Below are positions 54,357-62,466 of a stretch of DNA of 64,000 bases, piece by piece. A program made the position numbers and the translations under genes. Where the stretch lies: NCBI RefSeq assembly GCF_013385635.1, contig NZ_JACAPR010000012.1, positions 372,001 through 436,000 on the forward strand, read 5' to 3'. Origin of the DNA: Pseudomonas gingeri. GTDB lineage: Bacteria; Pseudomonadota; Gammaproteobacteria; Pseudomonadales; Pseudomonadaceae. The notes beneath the pieces are model-generated. The model searched no databases, was not told where the DNA came from, and was given only the letters and a program-made list of their open reading frames with translations. How positions within the stretch are numbered: position 1 is the stretch's first letter; every line of letters starts with the position of its first letter.

Positions 54357-54785
54357 TTAAATCTTCAGTTCTTGAGGCTGCTGAGCGGTATGAGGGTGCA
54401 CAGCGCCCGCATAGACTTTCAGCTTACGGTACATGTCGCGACCCAGCGGGTTCTTAGGCAGCATGCCTTTGACCGCGGTCTCGATCACGCGCTCTGGCGC
54501 CTTGGCGATCAGCTTTTCGAAGTTGATCGACTTGATGCCGCCCGGGAAACCGGAGTGGGAGTAGTACATTTTATCGGTGGTTTTGGCACCGGTAACACGA
54601 ACTTGCTCGGCATTGATAACAACGATGTAGTCACCGGTGTCAACGTGCGGAGTGTATTCGGCTTTGTGCTTGCCACGCAGGCGGCTCGCGATTTCGGTGG
54701 CCAGACGACCCAGGGTCTGACCAGCAGCGTCGACGATAAACCAGTCGCGCTTAACTGTTTCCGGTTTAGCAGTAAAAGTTTTCAT
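54357..54785 (-). CDS. rplM: 50S ribosomal protein L13
   Basis: 142-residue large-subunit protein with DAAGQTLGRLATEIASRLRG, KMYYSHSGFPGG and the conserved segment VKGMLPKNPLGR. First gene of the rplM-rpsI operon, read from a strong promoter about 40 bases upstream. Confidence 0.98.
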   Translation of the reverse strand: MKTFTAKPETVKRDWFIVDAAGQTLGRLATEIASRLRGKHKAEYTPHVDTGDYIVVINAEQVRVTGAKTTDKMYYSHSGFPGGIKSINFEKLIAKAPERVIETAVKGMLPKNPLGRDMYRKLKVYAGAVHPHTAQQPQELKI

Positions 54786-54800
54786 TCTTTATAGCCTCAG

Positions 54801-54825
54801 GGGCCGCCTGTAAATAAGACGGCGG
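54801..54825 (-). promoter_or_regulatory. Hairpin in the rplM leader
   Basis: CCGCC and GGCGG pair around an AT-rich loop in the short 5' leader of rplM, between the predicted transcription start and the ribosome binding site. Leaders of ribosomal protein operons often carry feedback sites, but no such role is shown here. Confidence 0.35.
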
Positions 54826-54854
54826 ATCTTACTGAATAGTGCGTACTTTGACAA
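54826..54854 (-). promoter_or_regulatory. Sigma-70 promoter of rplM-rpsI
   Basis: On the minus strand TTGTCA, 17-base spacer, TAAGAT, close to consensus and positioned to start transcription near 54819, about 35 bases before the rplM ATG. Confidence 0.75.
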
Positions 54855-55030
54855 GGTCAAAGGCAGCCGGATACAGACGCTTTCGGGGGCTCGGGTCGGC
54901 GCGTCCGTTCAACGGCAAGATTCTTTGGCGGCGGCGCATCACTTCCACTGCATAAAGAGGTGCGTAATTATGCAGATTGCGAAAAAAATTTCAACCTGCT
55001 TTTATGATCGTTTTCCCACAGGAGCAGCCA

Positions 55031-56071
55031 ATGGAATACCGTCAGCTAGGCCGGACCGATCTGAACGTGAGCGCAATTTGCCTGGGGACCATGACCTGGG
55101 GCGAGCAGAACACCCAGGATCAAGCCTTTGCCCAGATCGAGCGCGCCAAGGCCGCCGGCATCAACTTCATGGACACCGCGGAGATGTACCCGGTGCCGCC
55201 CAAGGCCGAAACCTACGCCAGTACCGAACGCATGATCGGCAACTGGTTCAAGCAGCGCGGTGATCGTGCCGACTGGATCCTGGCGAGCAAGATCGCCGGA
55301 CCGGGCAACGGCATCGGCTACATTCGCGACGGCAACCTCAAGCACAACCGCCAGCATATCGTTGAAGCCCTCGACGCCAGTCTCAAGCGCCTGCAGACCG
55401 ACTGGATCGACCTCTACCAGTTGCACTGGCCGGAGCGCAGCACCAACTTCTTCGGGCAACTGGGCTACAAGCACAAGGCCGACGAGGACTTCACGCCGAT
55501 CGAGGAAATCCTCGAAGTGCTGGACGAGCAGGTCAAGGCCGGCAAGATCCGCCATATCGGCCTGTCCAACGAAACGCCATGGGGCACCATGAAGTTCCTG
55601 CTGGAAGCCGAACGTCGCGGCTGGCCGCGGGCGGTGTCGATCCAGAACCCCTACAACCTGCTCAACCGCAGCTTCGAAGTGGGCCTGGCGGAAGTCGCCC
55701 TGCGCGAACAGTGCGGCCTGCTGGCCTATTCGCCGATGGCGTTCGGCTTCCTGTCGGGTAAATACGAAGGCGGCGCGCGTCCGGACAATGCTCGCCTGAG
55801 CCTGTACAGTCGCTTCAGCCGCTACTTCAACCCGCAGTCGGAAGCCGCGTGCAGCCGCTACGTTGCCCTGGCCCGTGAACACGGCCTGGATCCGGCGCAG
55901 ATGGCGTTGGCGTTCGTGACCCAGCAGCCGTTCGTGACCAGCAATATCATCGGCGCAACCACCCTCGAACAGCTGGACAGCAACATCGCCAGCGCCGAGT
56001 TGAAATTGTCTGATGAAGTGCTGGCCGGGATCGAGGCGATCCACAAGGATCATCCGAACCCCGCGCCGTAA
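55031..56071 (+). CDS. NADP(H)-dependent aldo-keto reductase, Tas family
   Basis: A 346-residue TIM-barrel oxidoreductase close to E. coli Tas. The catalytic tetrad is visible as Asp and Tyr in MDTAEMYPVPP, Lys in ILASKIAG and His in YQLHWPERS. The C-terminal cofactor segment NIIGATTLEQLDSNI is also present. CAGGAG precedes the ATG; the upstream extension of the frame lacks support. The physiological substrate is unknown. It stands alone, followed by REP sequences. Confidence 0.9.
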   Translation: MEYRQLGRTDLNVSAICLGTMTWGEQNTQDQAFAQIERAKAAGINFMDTAEMYPVPPKAETYASTERMIGNWFKQRGDRADWILASKIAGPGNGIGYIRDGNLKHNRQHIVEALDASLKRLQTDWIDLYQLHWPERSTNFFGQLGYKHKADEDFTPIEEILEVLDEQVKAGKIRHIGLSNETPWGTMKFLLEAERRGWPRAVSIQNPYNLLNRSFEVGLAEVALREQCGLLAYSPMAFGFLSGKYEGGARPDNARLSLYSRFSRYFNPQSEAACSRYVALAREHGLDPAQMALAFVTQQPFVTSNIIGATTLEQLDSNIASAELKLSDEVLAGIEAIHKDHPNPAP

Positions 56072-56089
56072 GCGACCGCCCGTGCCGCT

Positions 56090-56145
56090 CGGGGCAGGCC
56101 CCCTCCCACCGATGCCAGATGACTGTGGGAGGGGGCTTGCCCCCG
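56090..56145. repeat. Inverted REP pair (REPIN-like)
   Basis: GGGGCAGGCCCCCTCCCAC (56091-56109) and GTGGGAGGGGGCTTGCCCC (56125-56143) are two REP units facing each other across about 15 bases. This paired layout is the mobile REPIN form of pseudomonad REPs. Confidence 0.8.
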
Positions 56146-56169
56146 AAGTGCCTATCGCTCTCAAGGACC

Positions 56170-56200
56170 TCTTCGCGAGCAAGCTCGCTCCTACAGGGAT
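56170..56200 (-). repeat. Single REP element
   Basis: CTTCGCGAGCAAGCTCGCTC followed by CTACAGGG is a REP unit of a different subtype from the pair next to it; its stem is GCGAGC/GCTCGC. It lies between the convergent reductase and acyl-CoA dehydrogenase genes. Confidence 0.78.
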
Positions 56201-56215
56201 TGCGCCCTCCACCTG

Positions 56216-57352
56216 TCACAGCGAACGGGCAATGATCTCCTTCATGATCTCATTGGTCCCCGCGTAGATCCGCTGCACCCGCGCATCCGCCCAGGCCCGG
56301 GCCACCGGGTATTCCCACATGAAGCCGTAACCGCCATGCAACTGCACGCACTCGTCGAGCACCTTGCATTGCAGGTCCGTGCCCCAGTACTTGGCCATGG
56401 CCGCCGTCGGCACATCGAGCTTGCCTTGCAGATGCAGCTCCAGGCAGCGGTCGACGAAGACCCGGCCGATCTGGATCTCGGTGGCCATTTCCGCCAGCTT
56501 GAAGCGGGTGTTCTGGAAGTCCGCGATCGACTTGCCGAAGGCCTTGCGCTCACGGGTGTATTCCAGCGTCCACTGCAACGCCGCCTCGGCCGACGCCAGG
56601 CCACCCACGGCCACTGTCAGGCGCTCCTGGGGCAACTCCTGCATCAGGTAGGCGAAGCCCATGCCGGCCTGGCCCAGCAGGTTCTCCTTCGGCACCCGGA
56701 CATCCTGGAAGAACAGCTCCGAGGTGTCCTGAGCCTTCATCCCGACCTTCTCCAGGCGCTTGCCCTTGGCGAAGCCCGGTGTATCGGCCTCCACCAGAAA
56801 CAGACTGGTGCCCTTGGCCCCTGCCTTCGGATCGGTCTTGGCGACCACGATCACCAGGTCGGCGAGAAAGCCGTTGGTAATAAAGGTCTTCGAACCATTG
56901 AGGACGTATTCGTCGCCATCCAGCACCGCCGTGGTCTTCACCCCCTGCAGGTCGGAACCGGCACCCGGCTCGGTCATCGCGATGGCCGTGACCATCTCGC
57001 CGCTGACCAGTCGCGGCAGGTACTTGAGCTTCAGCGCTTCACTGCCGTAATGCAGGATGTAGGGCGCGACAATATCCGAGTGCAGCGAGAAACCGATCCC
57101 GCTCAAACCCAGGCGGCTGATCTCCTCGATCACCACCGCGCTGTAGAGAAAGTCCGCGGCCATGCCACCGTAGGCTTCCGGCAGGTGGGAGCAGAGCATC
57201 CCCGCCTCCCCCGCCTTGTTCCACAGCTCACGGTCGATGTAGCCGCGTTTCTCCCATTGAGCATGGAAAGGCACCGCCTCCTGCTCGAGAAACTTGCGCA
57301 CGCTGCTGCGAAAAAGCTCGTGCTCGGAACTGAACAGAGTTCTGGGAATCAT
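56216..57352 (-). CDS. Acyl-CoA dehydrogenase (long-chain/isovaleryl type)
   Basis: FAD enzyme for the alpha,beta-dehydrogenation of acyl-CoA, electrons going to ETF. Started at MIPRTLFSSEHELFRSSVRK it has 378 residues. FAD/substrate motifs are AIAMTEPGAGSDLQGVKT and FITNGFLADL. The position that holds the catalytic Glu in medium-chain enzymes reads RIYAGTNEIMKEI with Ala, and the base is instead expected at the Glu of MQELPQER, as in LCAD. It is divergent from a GlxA-type regulator that may control it. Confidence 0.92.
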   Translation of the reverse strand: MIPRTLFSSEHELFRSSVRKFLEQEAVPFHAQWEKRGYIDRELWNKAGEAGMLCSHLPEAYGGMAADFLYSAVVIEEISRLGLSGIGFSLHSDIVAPYILHYGSEALKLKYLPRLVSGEMVTAIAMTEPGAGSDLQGVKTTAVLDGDEYVLNGSKTFITNGFLADLVIVVAKTDPKAGAKGTSLFLVEADTPGFAKGKRLEKVGMKAQDTSELFFQDVRVPKENLLGQAGMGFAYLMQELPQERLTVAVGGLASAEAALQWTLEYTRERKAFGKSIADFQNTRFKLAEMATEIQIGRVFVDRCLELHLQGKLDVPTAAMAKYWGTDLQCKVLDECVQLHGGYGFMWEYPVARAWADARVQRIYAGTNEIMKEIIARSL

Positions 57353-57515
57353 GCGGGCACCTTGCAAACACGCTGAAGCCGGGATTGGCCCACTGAGCCT
57401 ATGCCAGTGTTTTACCTGGAACCACTGGACACATACGACAAAAAATAAGACGATCCAGCCGTCTGTTGACCACTTTCCCCTATAAGAACTTTCCACTAAT
57501 AAGAACAATGGAATT

Positions 57516-58511
57516 ATGGCTAATCCACTCTCGACGCCCTTGCGGCGCGTCAGCATCCTGGCTATCGACCGGGTATTCGCATCGACCCTCATGCAGGCCA
57601 AGGACTTTTTCCACCTCGCCAGCCTGCGCTACGGCAAGCAGCTCGGCCAGGGCCTCACCCCGGTCTTCGAGACGCGCCTGGTCAGCCCCGACGGCAACTC
57701 CGTGCGCAGCTTCAGCGACGTCATCCTGCCCGTGGACGGCGGCCTGGAAAATGCCGATGTGATCGTCCTCCCGGCCTTCTGGGACGACTTCGACACACTC
57801 TGCCAGCGCTATCCGCAGGTCCTGCCCTGGCTGCGCGAACAGCACGCCCGCGGTGCGGTGCTCTGCGGCGAAGCGACCGGCGTCTTCTGGCTCGCTGAAG
57901 CCGGCCTGCTCGACGGCAAGGAGGCCACTACCTACTGGCGCTTCTTCAATGCCTTCAGCGAACGTTTCCCCAACGTCCAACTGAACCAGGACAAGCACCT
58001 GACCGACGCCGACAACCTGTACTGCGCCGGCGGTACCACCTCGGCCTGCGATCTCTATATCTACCTGATCGAACGCTTTTGCGGGGCCAACGTCGCCCAG
58101 GCCGTGGCCCGCGACATCCTTTATGAAGTGCAGCGCAGCTACGCGCCGGGACGCATCGGTTTCGGCGGCCAGAAGCTGCACCAGGACGTGATCATCCTGC
58201 AGATCCAGCAATGGCTGGAGGAACATTTCGCCGACAAGTTCCGTTTCGAGGACGTGGCGCGCGAACACGGCATGAGCATCCGCAACTTCATGCGCCGCTT
58301 CCAGACCGCCACCGGTGACAAGCCACTGCACTACCTGCAGCGCTTGCGCATCGAGACCGCCAAGGGCCTGCTGTCCGGTACGCGCAAGAGCATCAAGACC
58401 ATCAGCTATGAAGTCGGCTACGACGATGCCAGCTTCTTTGCCCGGCTGTTCCGCCAGCACACCGAGCTGTCGCCGAACCAGTATCGACAACAGTTCCAGC
58501 AGGCGGCCTGA
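57516..58511 (+). CDS. GlxA-family transcriptional regulator (DJ-1/PfpI domain + AraC HTH)
   Basis: A 331-residue regulator with an N-terminal class I amidotransferase-like domain (about 10-200, Cys in AVLCGEATGVFWLAEAGLL) and a C-terminal AraC-type double helix-turn-helix (about 225-325: FRFEDVAREHGMSIRNFMRRF and ISYEVGYDDASFFARLFRQH). Relatives control catabolism of quaternary amines and amino acids. It is divergent from the acyl-CoA dehydrogenase across 163 bases. No ligand can be named. Confidence 0.9.
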   Translation: MANPLSTPLRRVSILAIDRVFASTLMQAKDFFHLASLRYGKQLGQGLTPVFETRLVSPDGNSVRSFSDVILPVDGGLENADVIVLPAFWDDFDTLCQRYPQVLPWLREQHARGAVLCGEATGVFWLAEAGLLDGKEATTYWRFFNAFSERFPNVQLNQDKHLTDADNLYCAGGTTSACDLYIYLIERFCGANVAQAVARDILYEVQRSYAPGRIGFGGQKLHQDVIILQIQQWLEEHFADKFRFEDVAREHGMSIRNFMRRFQTATGDKPLHYLQRLRIETAKGLLSGTRKSIKTISYEVGYDDASFFARLFRQHTELSPNQYRQQFQQAA

Positions 58512-58576
58512 CGCCCGGCGCTGGCTGAATGGCAGCAGCGTCGTAGGTTTCTTCGGGAATGGGAAAGCTGGTGGAG

Positions 58577-58598
58577 CGTGGCGCCTGCAGGCGCCACG
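58577..58598. terminator. Perfect 22-base palindrome between convergent genes
   Basis: CGTGGCGCCTG is followed at once by its exact reverse complement. In RNA it would form a stable hairpin in either direction. It lies between the stop codons of the GlxA-type regulator and zapE and lacks a U-tract, so it may act as a 3' end stabiliser or Rho-assisted terminator rather than an intrinsic terminator. Confidence 0.5.
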
Positions 58599-58607
58599 AA
58601 CACGACC

Positions 58608-59702
58608 TTACGGCTTGTGCGCCCGCGAGAGGAACTCGTGGGATTGCATTTCCAGCAGGCGGCTCAGGGTGCGCTGGAACTCGAAATTCAGGCGACCACC
58701 GGTGTACAGGTCCTTGAGCTCGACTTCCGCCGAAATGATCAGCTTGACGTTGCGGTCGTAGAATTCGTCGACCATGTTGATAAAGCGTCGGGCGATATCA
58801 TCGGTGGTCACACTCATCTGCTCGACACCGCTGAGCAACACGGCATGAAAGATCTTGCCCAGTTCGATGTAGTCGTTCTGGCTGCGCGGGCCGTCGCACA
58901 GTTCGCGGAAGTCGAACCAGGCCACATCGTCACAGGTACGGATCGCCCGGATCTCGCGATTCTCGATCATCAGCACATCGTTCTCGACCGCCTGGGTGCA
59001 CTCCGGCGTCAAGGCACGGAAGCTTTTACGCAGGCTCTCGTGAGCGGCTTCGTTGAGCGGGAAGTGGAACAGTTCGGCCTGCTCCAGATGACGCAGGCGA
59101 TAGTCGACGCCACTGTCGACGTTGACGATCTCGGTGTTCTGCTTGATCAGCGCAATCGCCGGGAGGAAACGCGCGCGCTGCAGGCCATCCTTGTACAGGC
59201 CGTCCGGCACGATGTTCGAGGTTGCCACCAGGGTCACGCCGTTCTTGAACAACTCTTCCATCAAGGTGCCGAGAATCATCGCATCGGTGATGTCGGAGAC
59301 GAAGAATTCATCGAAACAGATCACCCGAGTCTCGGCGGCAAAGCGCTTGGCGATGAGCACCAACGGATTTTTCTCACCGTGCAGGGTTTTCATTTCCTCG
59401 TGCACCCGCTTCATGAAGCGGTGGAAGTGCGTGCGAGTCTTTTCCTTGAACGGCAACGCTTCGAAGAAGGTGTCGACCAGGTAGGTCTTGCCACGGCCAA
59501 CGCCACCCCAGAAATACAGGCCCTTGACCGGAGCCTGGTCTTTCTTGCCGAACAGTTTGCCGAGCAGGCCCGGCTTGTTCTGCGAAGCCGCGACCAGATC
59601 GTCATACAGGCGCTGCAAATGGCGCACTGCCGTTTCCTGGGCCGCGTCGTGAAAGAACTCGGGGCGTTTCAGATCAGCTTGATATCGTTCTAGGGGCGTC
59701 AT
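58608..59702 (-). CDS. zapE: Cell division ATPase ZapE (AFG1 family)
   Basis: AAA ATPase that associates with the Z-ring in E. coli during stress. Started at MTPLERYQADLKRPEF it gives 364 residues; the longer frame has no supporting ribosome binding site. Walker A is GGVGRGKTYLVD and Walker B VICFDEFFVSDITDA, with a conserved ATSNIVPDGLYKDGLQR sensor segment. It is a single gene between convergent and co-directional neighbours. Confidence 0.94.
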   Translation of the reverse strand: MTPLERYQADLKRPEFFHDAAQETAVRHLQRLYDDLVAASQNKPGLLGKLFGKKDQAPVKGLYFWGGVGRGKTYLVDTFFEALPFKEKTRTHFHRFMKRVHEEMKTLHGEKNPLVLIAKRFAAETRVICFDEFFVSDITDAMILGTLMEELFKNGVTLVATSNIVPDGLYKDGLQRARFLPAIALIKQNTEIVNVDSGVDYRLRHLEQAELFHFPLNEAAHESLRKSFRALTPECTQAVENDVLMIENREIRAIRTCDDVAWFDFRELCDGPRSQNDYIELGKIFHAVLLSGVEQMSVTTDDIARRFINMVDEFYDRNVKLIISAEVELKDLYTGGRLNFEFQRTLSRLLEMQSHEFLSRAHKP

Positions 59703-59792
59703 AATTTCGTTAGCAAGGTAACAAAAACGGGCGGTCACTTTAGCGACGGCCCGTGGGAATGGCAATCGGCCCTTGGTCGGGCCGACGGTCGA

Positions 59793-61145
59793 TTAGTCTT
59801 GAACCGGGGTCAAGGCAATCCGCAAAGCCTCGATGGCCGCGTCACGGGCCGTTTCGTCGGCGAACTCAGGACTGTCGGCGACGCACTCGCCTTCCAGCCA
59901 GACACTGAAACTATTTGCCTCGCTGCGGATATCCAGGGCCTGGCCCGACTGCAGTTGCTTGGTCACGCCACCGGCGGCCTTGCCATCGGCAAAATTGCGC
60001 GACAGCAGCAACTGCTCGCCATCGGCCGCCAGCAGACGGAAACGGAAGCTGTCGTCTTCACGGAAGCTGACAAAACGCGCGGCTTTGGCGGCTTTCTTCT
60101 TCGTGGTCTCGGCGACCTGCACCTGGTTGACGAACGAACGCAAGCCAACCGCCTCGCGCAACTGGGCGAGGAACGGGGTGGCGACGCTACGGGCCTTCTT
60201 CGCGCCGGCCTGGAGAATGTCTTCCAGGTCCGATGGACGGGAAATCAGTTCGTGATAACGCTCGCGCTTTTCCGCCAACTCGCCGTCCAGCAACTGGAAC
60301 AGGCGGCCCTTGGCCTCGCCCCAACCCAGTCCACCCAGCAGTTCCTCGCGGAATCCGGCGGCTTGCGCAGGCGTGGCGAAGGCCTGAAACAGGGTGAACA
60401 GGTGCGAGTTATCCGGATCCTTGGCTTCGCCCGGTGCGCGGGAGTCGGTAACGATCCGCGAAATCGCGTCCTTCATATCCTTGGCGCTGGTGAACAACGG
60501 GATGGTGTTGTCGTAGCTCTTGGACATTTTCCGACCGTCGAGGCCCGGCAATGTGGCGACACTTTCCTCGATCAGCGCTTCGGGCATGGCAAAGAACTCC
60601 TTGCCCTGGCCGAACAGGTGGTTGAAGCGCTGGCCGATATCCCGGGCCATTTCCACGTGCTGGATCTGGTCACGGCCGACCGGCACCTTGTGCGCATTGA
60701 ACATCAGGATGTCCGCCGCCATCAGCACCGGATAGCTGTAGAGGCCCATGGTGATCCCCGCATCCGGGTCTTCACCCGACTCGACGTTCTTGTCCACCGA
60801 GGCTTTGTAGGCGTGGGCACGGTTGAGCAGCCCCTTGGCCGCGACACAGGTCAGCAGCCAGGTCAGTTCGGGGATTTCCGGGATGTCCGACTGGCGATAG
60901 AAAGTCACACGCTCCACATCCAGGCCACCGGCCAGCCAGGTCGCGGCGATTTCCAGGCGCGAGCGCTGGATGCGCAACGGGTCGTCGCACTTGATCAGCG
61001 CGTGATAGTCGGCCAGGAAATAGAAGGAATCGGCATTGCTGTCACGACTGGCAAGGATCGCCGGGCGGATGGCGCCGGCGTAGTTGCCCAGGTGCGGGGT
61101 GCCCGTGGTGGTGATGCCGGTGAGGATACGCGTACGAGTCGTCAT
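59793..61145 (-). CDS. trpS: Tryptophanyl-tRNA synthetase with C-terminal extension
   Basis: Class I synthetase charging tRNA-Trp. The HIGH-like motif is TGTPHLGNYAGAI and the KMSKS loop is GRKMSKSYDNTI. The catalytic core ends near residue 340, yet the protein has 450 residues. The extra part (about 357-450) contains two similar units, FRFRLLAADGEQLLLSRNFA and FSVWLEGECVADSPEFADET, that resemble the small YegP/DUF1508 fold. Extended TrpS is known in pseudomonads; the role of the added domain is not established as far as I know. Confidence 0.95.
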   Translation of the reverse strand: MTTRTRILTGITTTGTPHLGNYAGAIRPAILASRDSNADSFYFLADYHALIKCDDPLRIQRSRLEIAATWLAGGLDVERVTFYRQSDIPEIPELTWLLTCVAAKGLLNRAHAYKASVDKNVESGEDPDAGITMGLYSYPVLMAADILMFNAHKVPVGRDQIQHVEMARDIGQRFNHLFGQGKEFFAMPEALIEESVATLPGLDGRKMSKSYDNTIPLFTSAKDMKDAISRIVTDSRAPGEAKDPDNSHLFTLFQAFATPAQAAGFREELLGGLGWGEAKGRLFQLLDGELAEKRERYHELISRPSDLEDILQAGAKKARSVATPFLAQLREAVGLRSFVNQVQVAETTKKKAAKAARFVSFREDDSFRFRLLAADGEQLLLSRNFADGKAAGGVTKQLQSGQALDIRSEANSFSVWLEGECVADSPEFADETARDAAIEALRIALTPVQD

Positions 61146-61170
61146 GGGTAATCGCTTAGTCAGACTGCTA

Positions 61171-61800
61171 TCAATTCAGGAGGCGCGGCAGGATCAGATC
61201 CTTCAGATCGGTCAACTTGCCATGAAAAAAGTGTCCGCATTCTGCCACTTTCAGCAGCTCATGGGGACGCTCAAGGGCATCGGACCAGTCGTAGACCAGT
61301 TGCGGATCGATCACTTCGTCGGTTTCCGGCTGGATCAGGGTCAGCGGGCAGCCTTCCGGCAGTCGATCCACGGCACGCAGGCGCATCACCGCCGCGGCCA
61401 CCAGGAACAGGTGCTTGAGCGACTGACCGCTGGTTTCCAGGCGGCCGCCGAGGGTTGCCGCGACAAAACCGCCGAAGGAGAAACCAAACAGCGTCAACGG
61501 CAGGTCCGGGTGTTTCGCCAGCAGCCACCGCGCGACGGTTTCGGCATCGTCGACTTCGCCGGTGCCCATGTCATGGCTGCCGGCACTGGCGCCGACGCCC
61601 CGATAGTTGAAACGCAGGGTGATCAACCCGGCATCGCGGGCGGTGCGTTGCAGGGTCGACACGACTTTATTGAGCATGGTCCCGCCCTGCACCGGATTGG
61701 GGTGGCAGATCAGCGCCAGCCCACGGGGCTCGGGGGTATCCAGGTACAAGGCTTCCAGTTGGCCGACCGGGCCATCGATGAACAAAGGGGTTTCGCGCAT
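61171..61800 (-). CDS. Alpha/beta hydrolase
   Basis: A 209-residue soluble hydrolase of the dienelactone hydrolase/prolyl oligopeptidase-like group. The nucleophile elbow is GFSFGG (Ser at about 105), the oxyanion region CHPNPVQGGTM is near the N-terminus, and the acid and His residues lie in QPETDEVIDPQLV and ECGHFFHG. The substrate is unknown. The ATG was used; an in-frame TTG two codons earlier (61806) has a better-placed GGAG and may be the true start. It lies 25 bases upstream of trpS. Confidence 0.87.
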   Translation of the reverse strand: MRETPLFIDGPVGQLEALYLDTPEPRGLALICHPNPVQGGTMLNKVVSTLQRTARDAGLITLRFNYRGVGASAGSHDMGTGEVDDAETVARWLLAKHPDLPLTLFGFSFGGFVAATLGGRLETSGQSLKHLFLVAAAVMRLRAVDRLPEGCPLTLIQPETDEVIDPQLVYDWSDALERPHELLKVAECGHFFHGKLTDLKDLILPRLLN

Positions 61801-61949
61801 AAGCAAGGAATGAACTCCGTGACCTCCCAAGGGGTCGACTCGTCTAGCTAAAAGTCTCTGCCTGACATCATCGCGACCTTAAGATCGCGGTATACAGCGC
61901 AGGTCCGAGCCGTTAACGTAAAGCAAAGCCGTTTATAGAGGAAGGACTC

Positions 61950-62387
61950 GTGGAACACTCGCTCTTAGTTTGGTTGTTGCCGACTCTTGCCCTGGTTGCC
62001 GGTGTCGCCATTGGTTTCCTGGTCGCCCGTCTGGTGCCGAGTGCCGCGCCCAGCAGCACGCAGCGTCAGCTGGACGATATCCAGGAACGTTTTGACAGTT
62101 ACCAGAACGAGGTGGTCACCCACTTCAACAGCACCGCCGCACTGGTCAAGAAACTCACCCAGAGCTATCAGGAAGTTCAAGACCACCTCGCCGAGGGTGC
62201 CAACCGCCTGGCCCTGGACGAGTTGACTCGCCAACGCCTGCTCGCCGCCCTGCACGCCGATGCGGCGCAGACACCACGGGAACGACTGACACCGCCTCGC
62301 GGCAACCAGGAACCGCCGCGTGACTACGCCCCCAAGGCGCCGAACGCACCCGGCATGCTCGACGAACATTACGGCCTGAAGAAGTAA
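61950..62387 (+). CDS. yhcB: YhcB-family inner-membrane protein (DUF1043)
   Basis: A 145-residue protein starting with GTG (GAGGAAGGA upstream). One N-terminal membrane helix (LLPTLALVAGVAIGFLVARL) is followed by a coiled-coil cytoplasmic part (QLDDIQERFDSYQNEVVTHF) and a polar, proline-rich tail. In E. coli YhcB links division, wall synthesis and lipid balance. A strong terminator follows. Confidence 0.9.
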   Translation: MEHSLLVWLLPTLALVAGVAIGFLVARLVPSAAPSSTQRQLDDIQERFDSYQNEVVTHFNSTAALVKKLTQSYQEVQDHLAEGANRLALDELTRQRLLAALHADAAQTPRERLTPPRGNQEPPRDYAPKAPNAPGMLDEHYGLKK

Positions 62388-62402
62388 CCCGGCTTCGAGC
62401 GG

Positions 62403-62445
62403 TATAAAAAAGCCCGCCCGATCATTGATCGGGCGGGCTTTTTCA
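62403..62445. terminator. Bidirectional intrinsic terminator between yhcB and the OmpA-like gene
   Basis: Stem AGCCCGCCCGATCA / TGATCGGGCGGGCT with A6 to the left and T5 to the right. It serves both convergent genes. Confidence 0.93.
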
Positions 62446-62466
62446 CACCTGGGGTTCAGTCAGGGG

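Noticed and set aside
57282..57350. Loss of the catalytic glutamate in the acyl-CoA dehydrogenase
   Set aside because: The Ala in RIYAGTNEI is normal for long-chain and isovaleryl-type enzymes, which use a Glu elsewhere (QELPQER); the enzyme looks intact.
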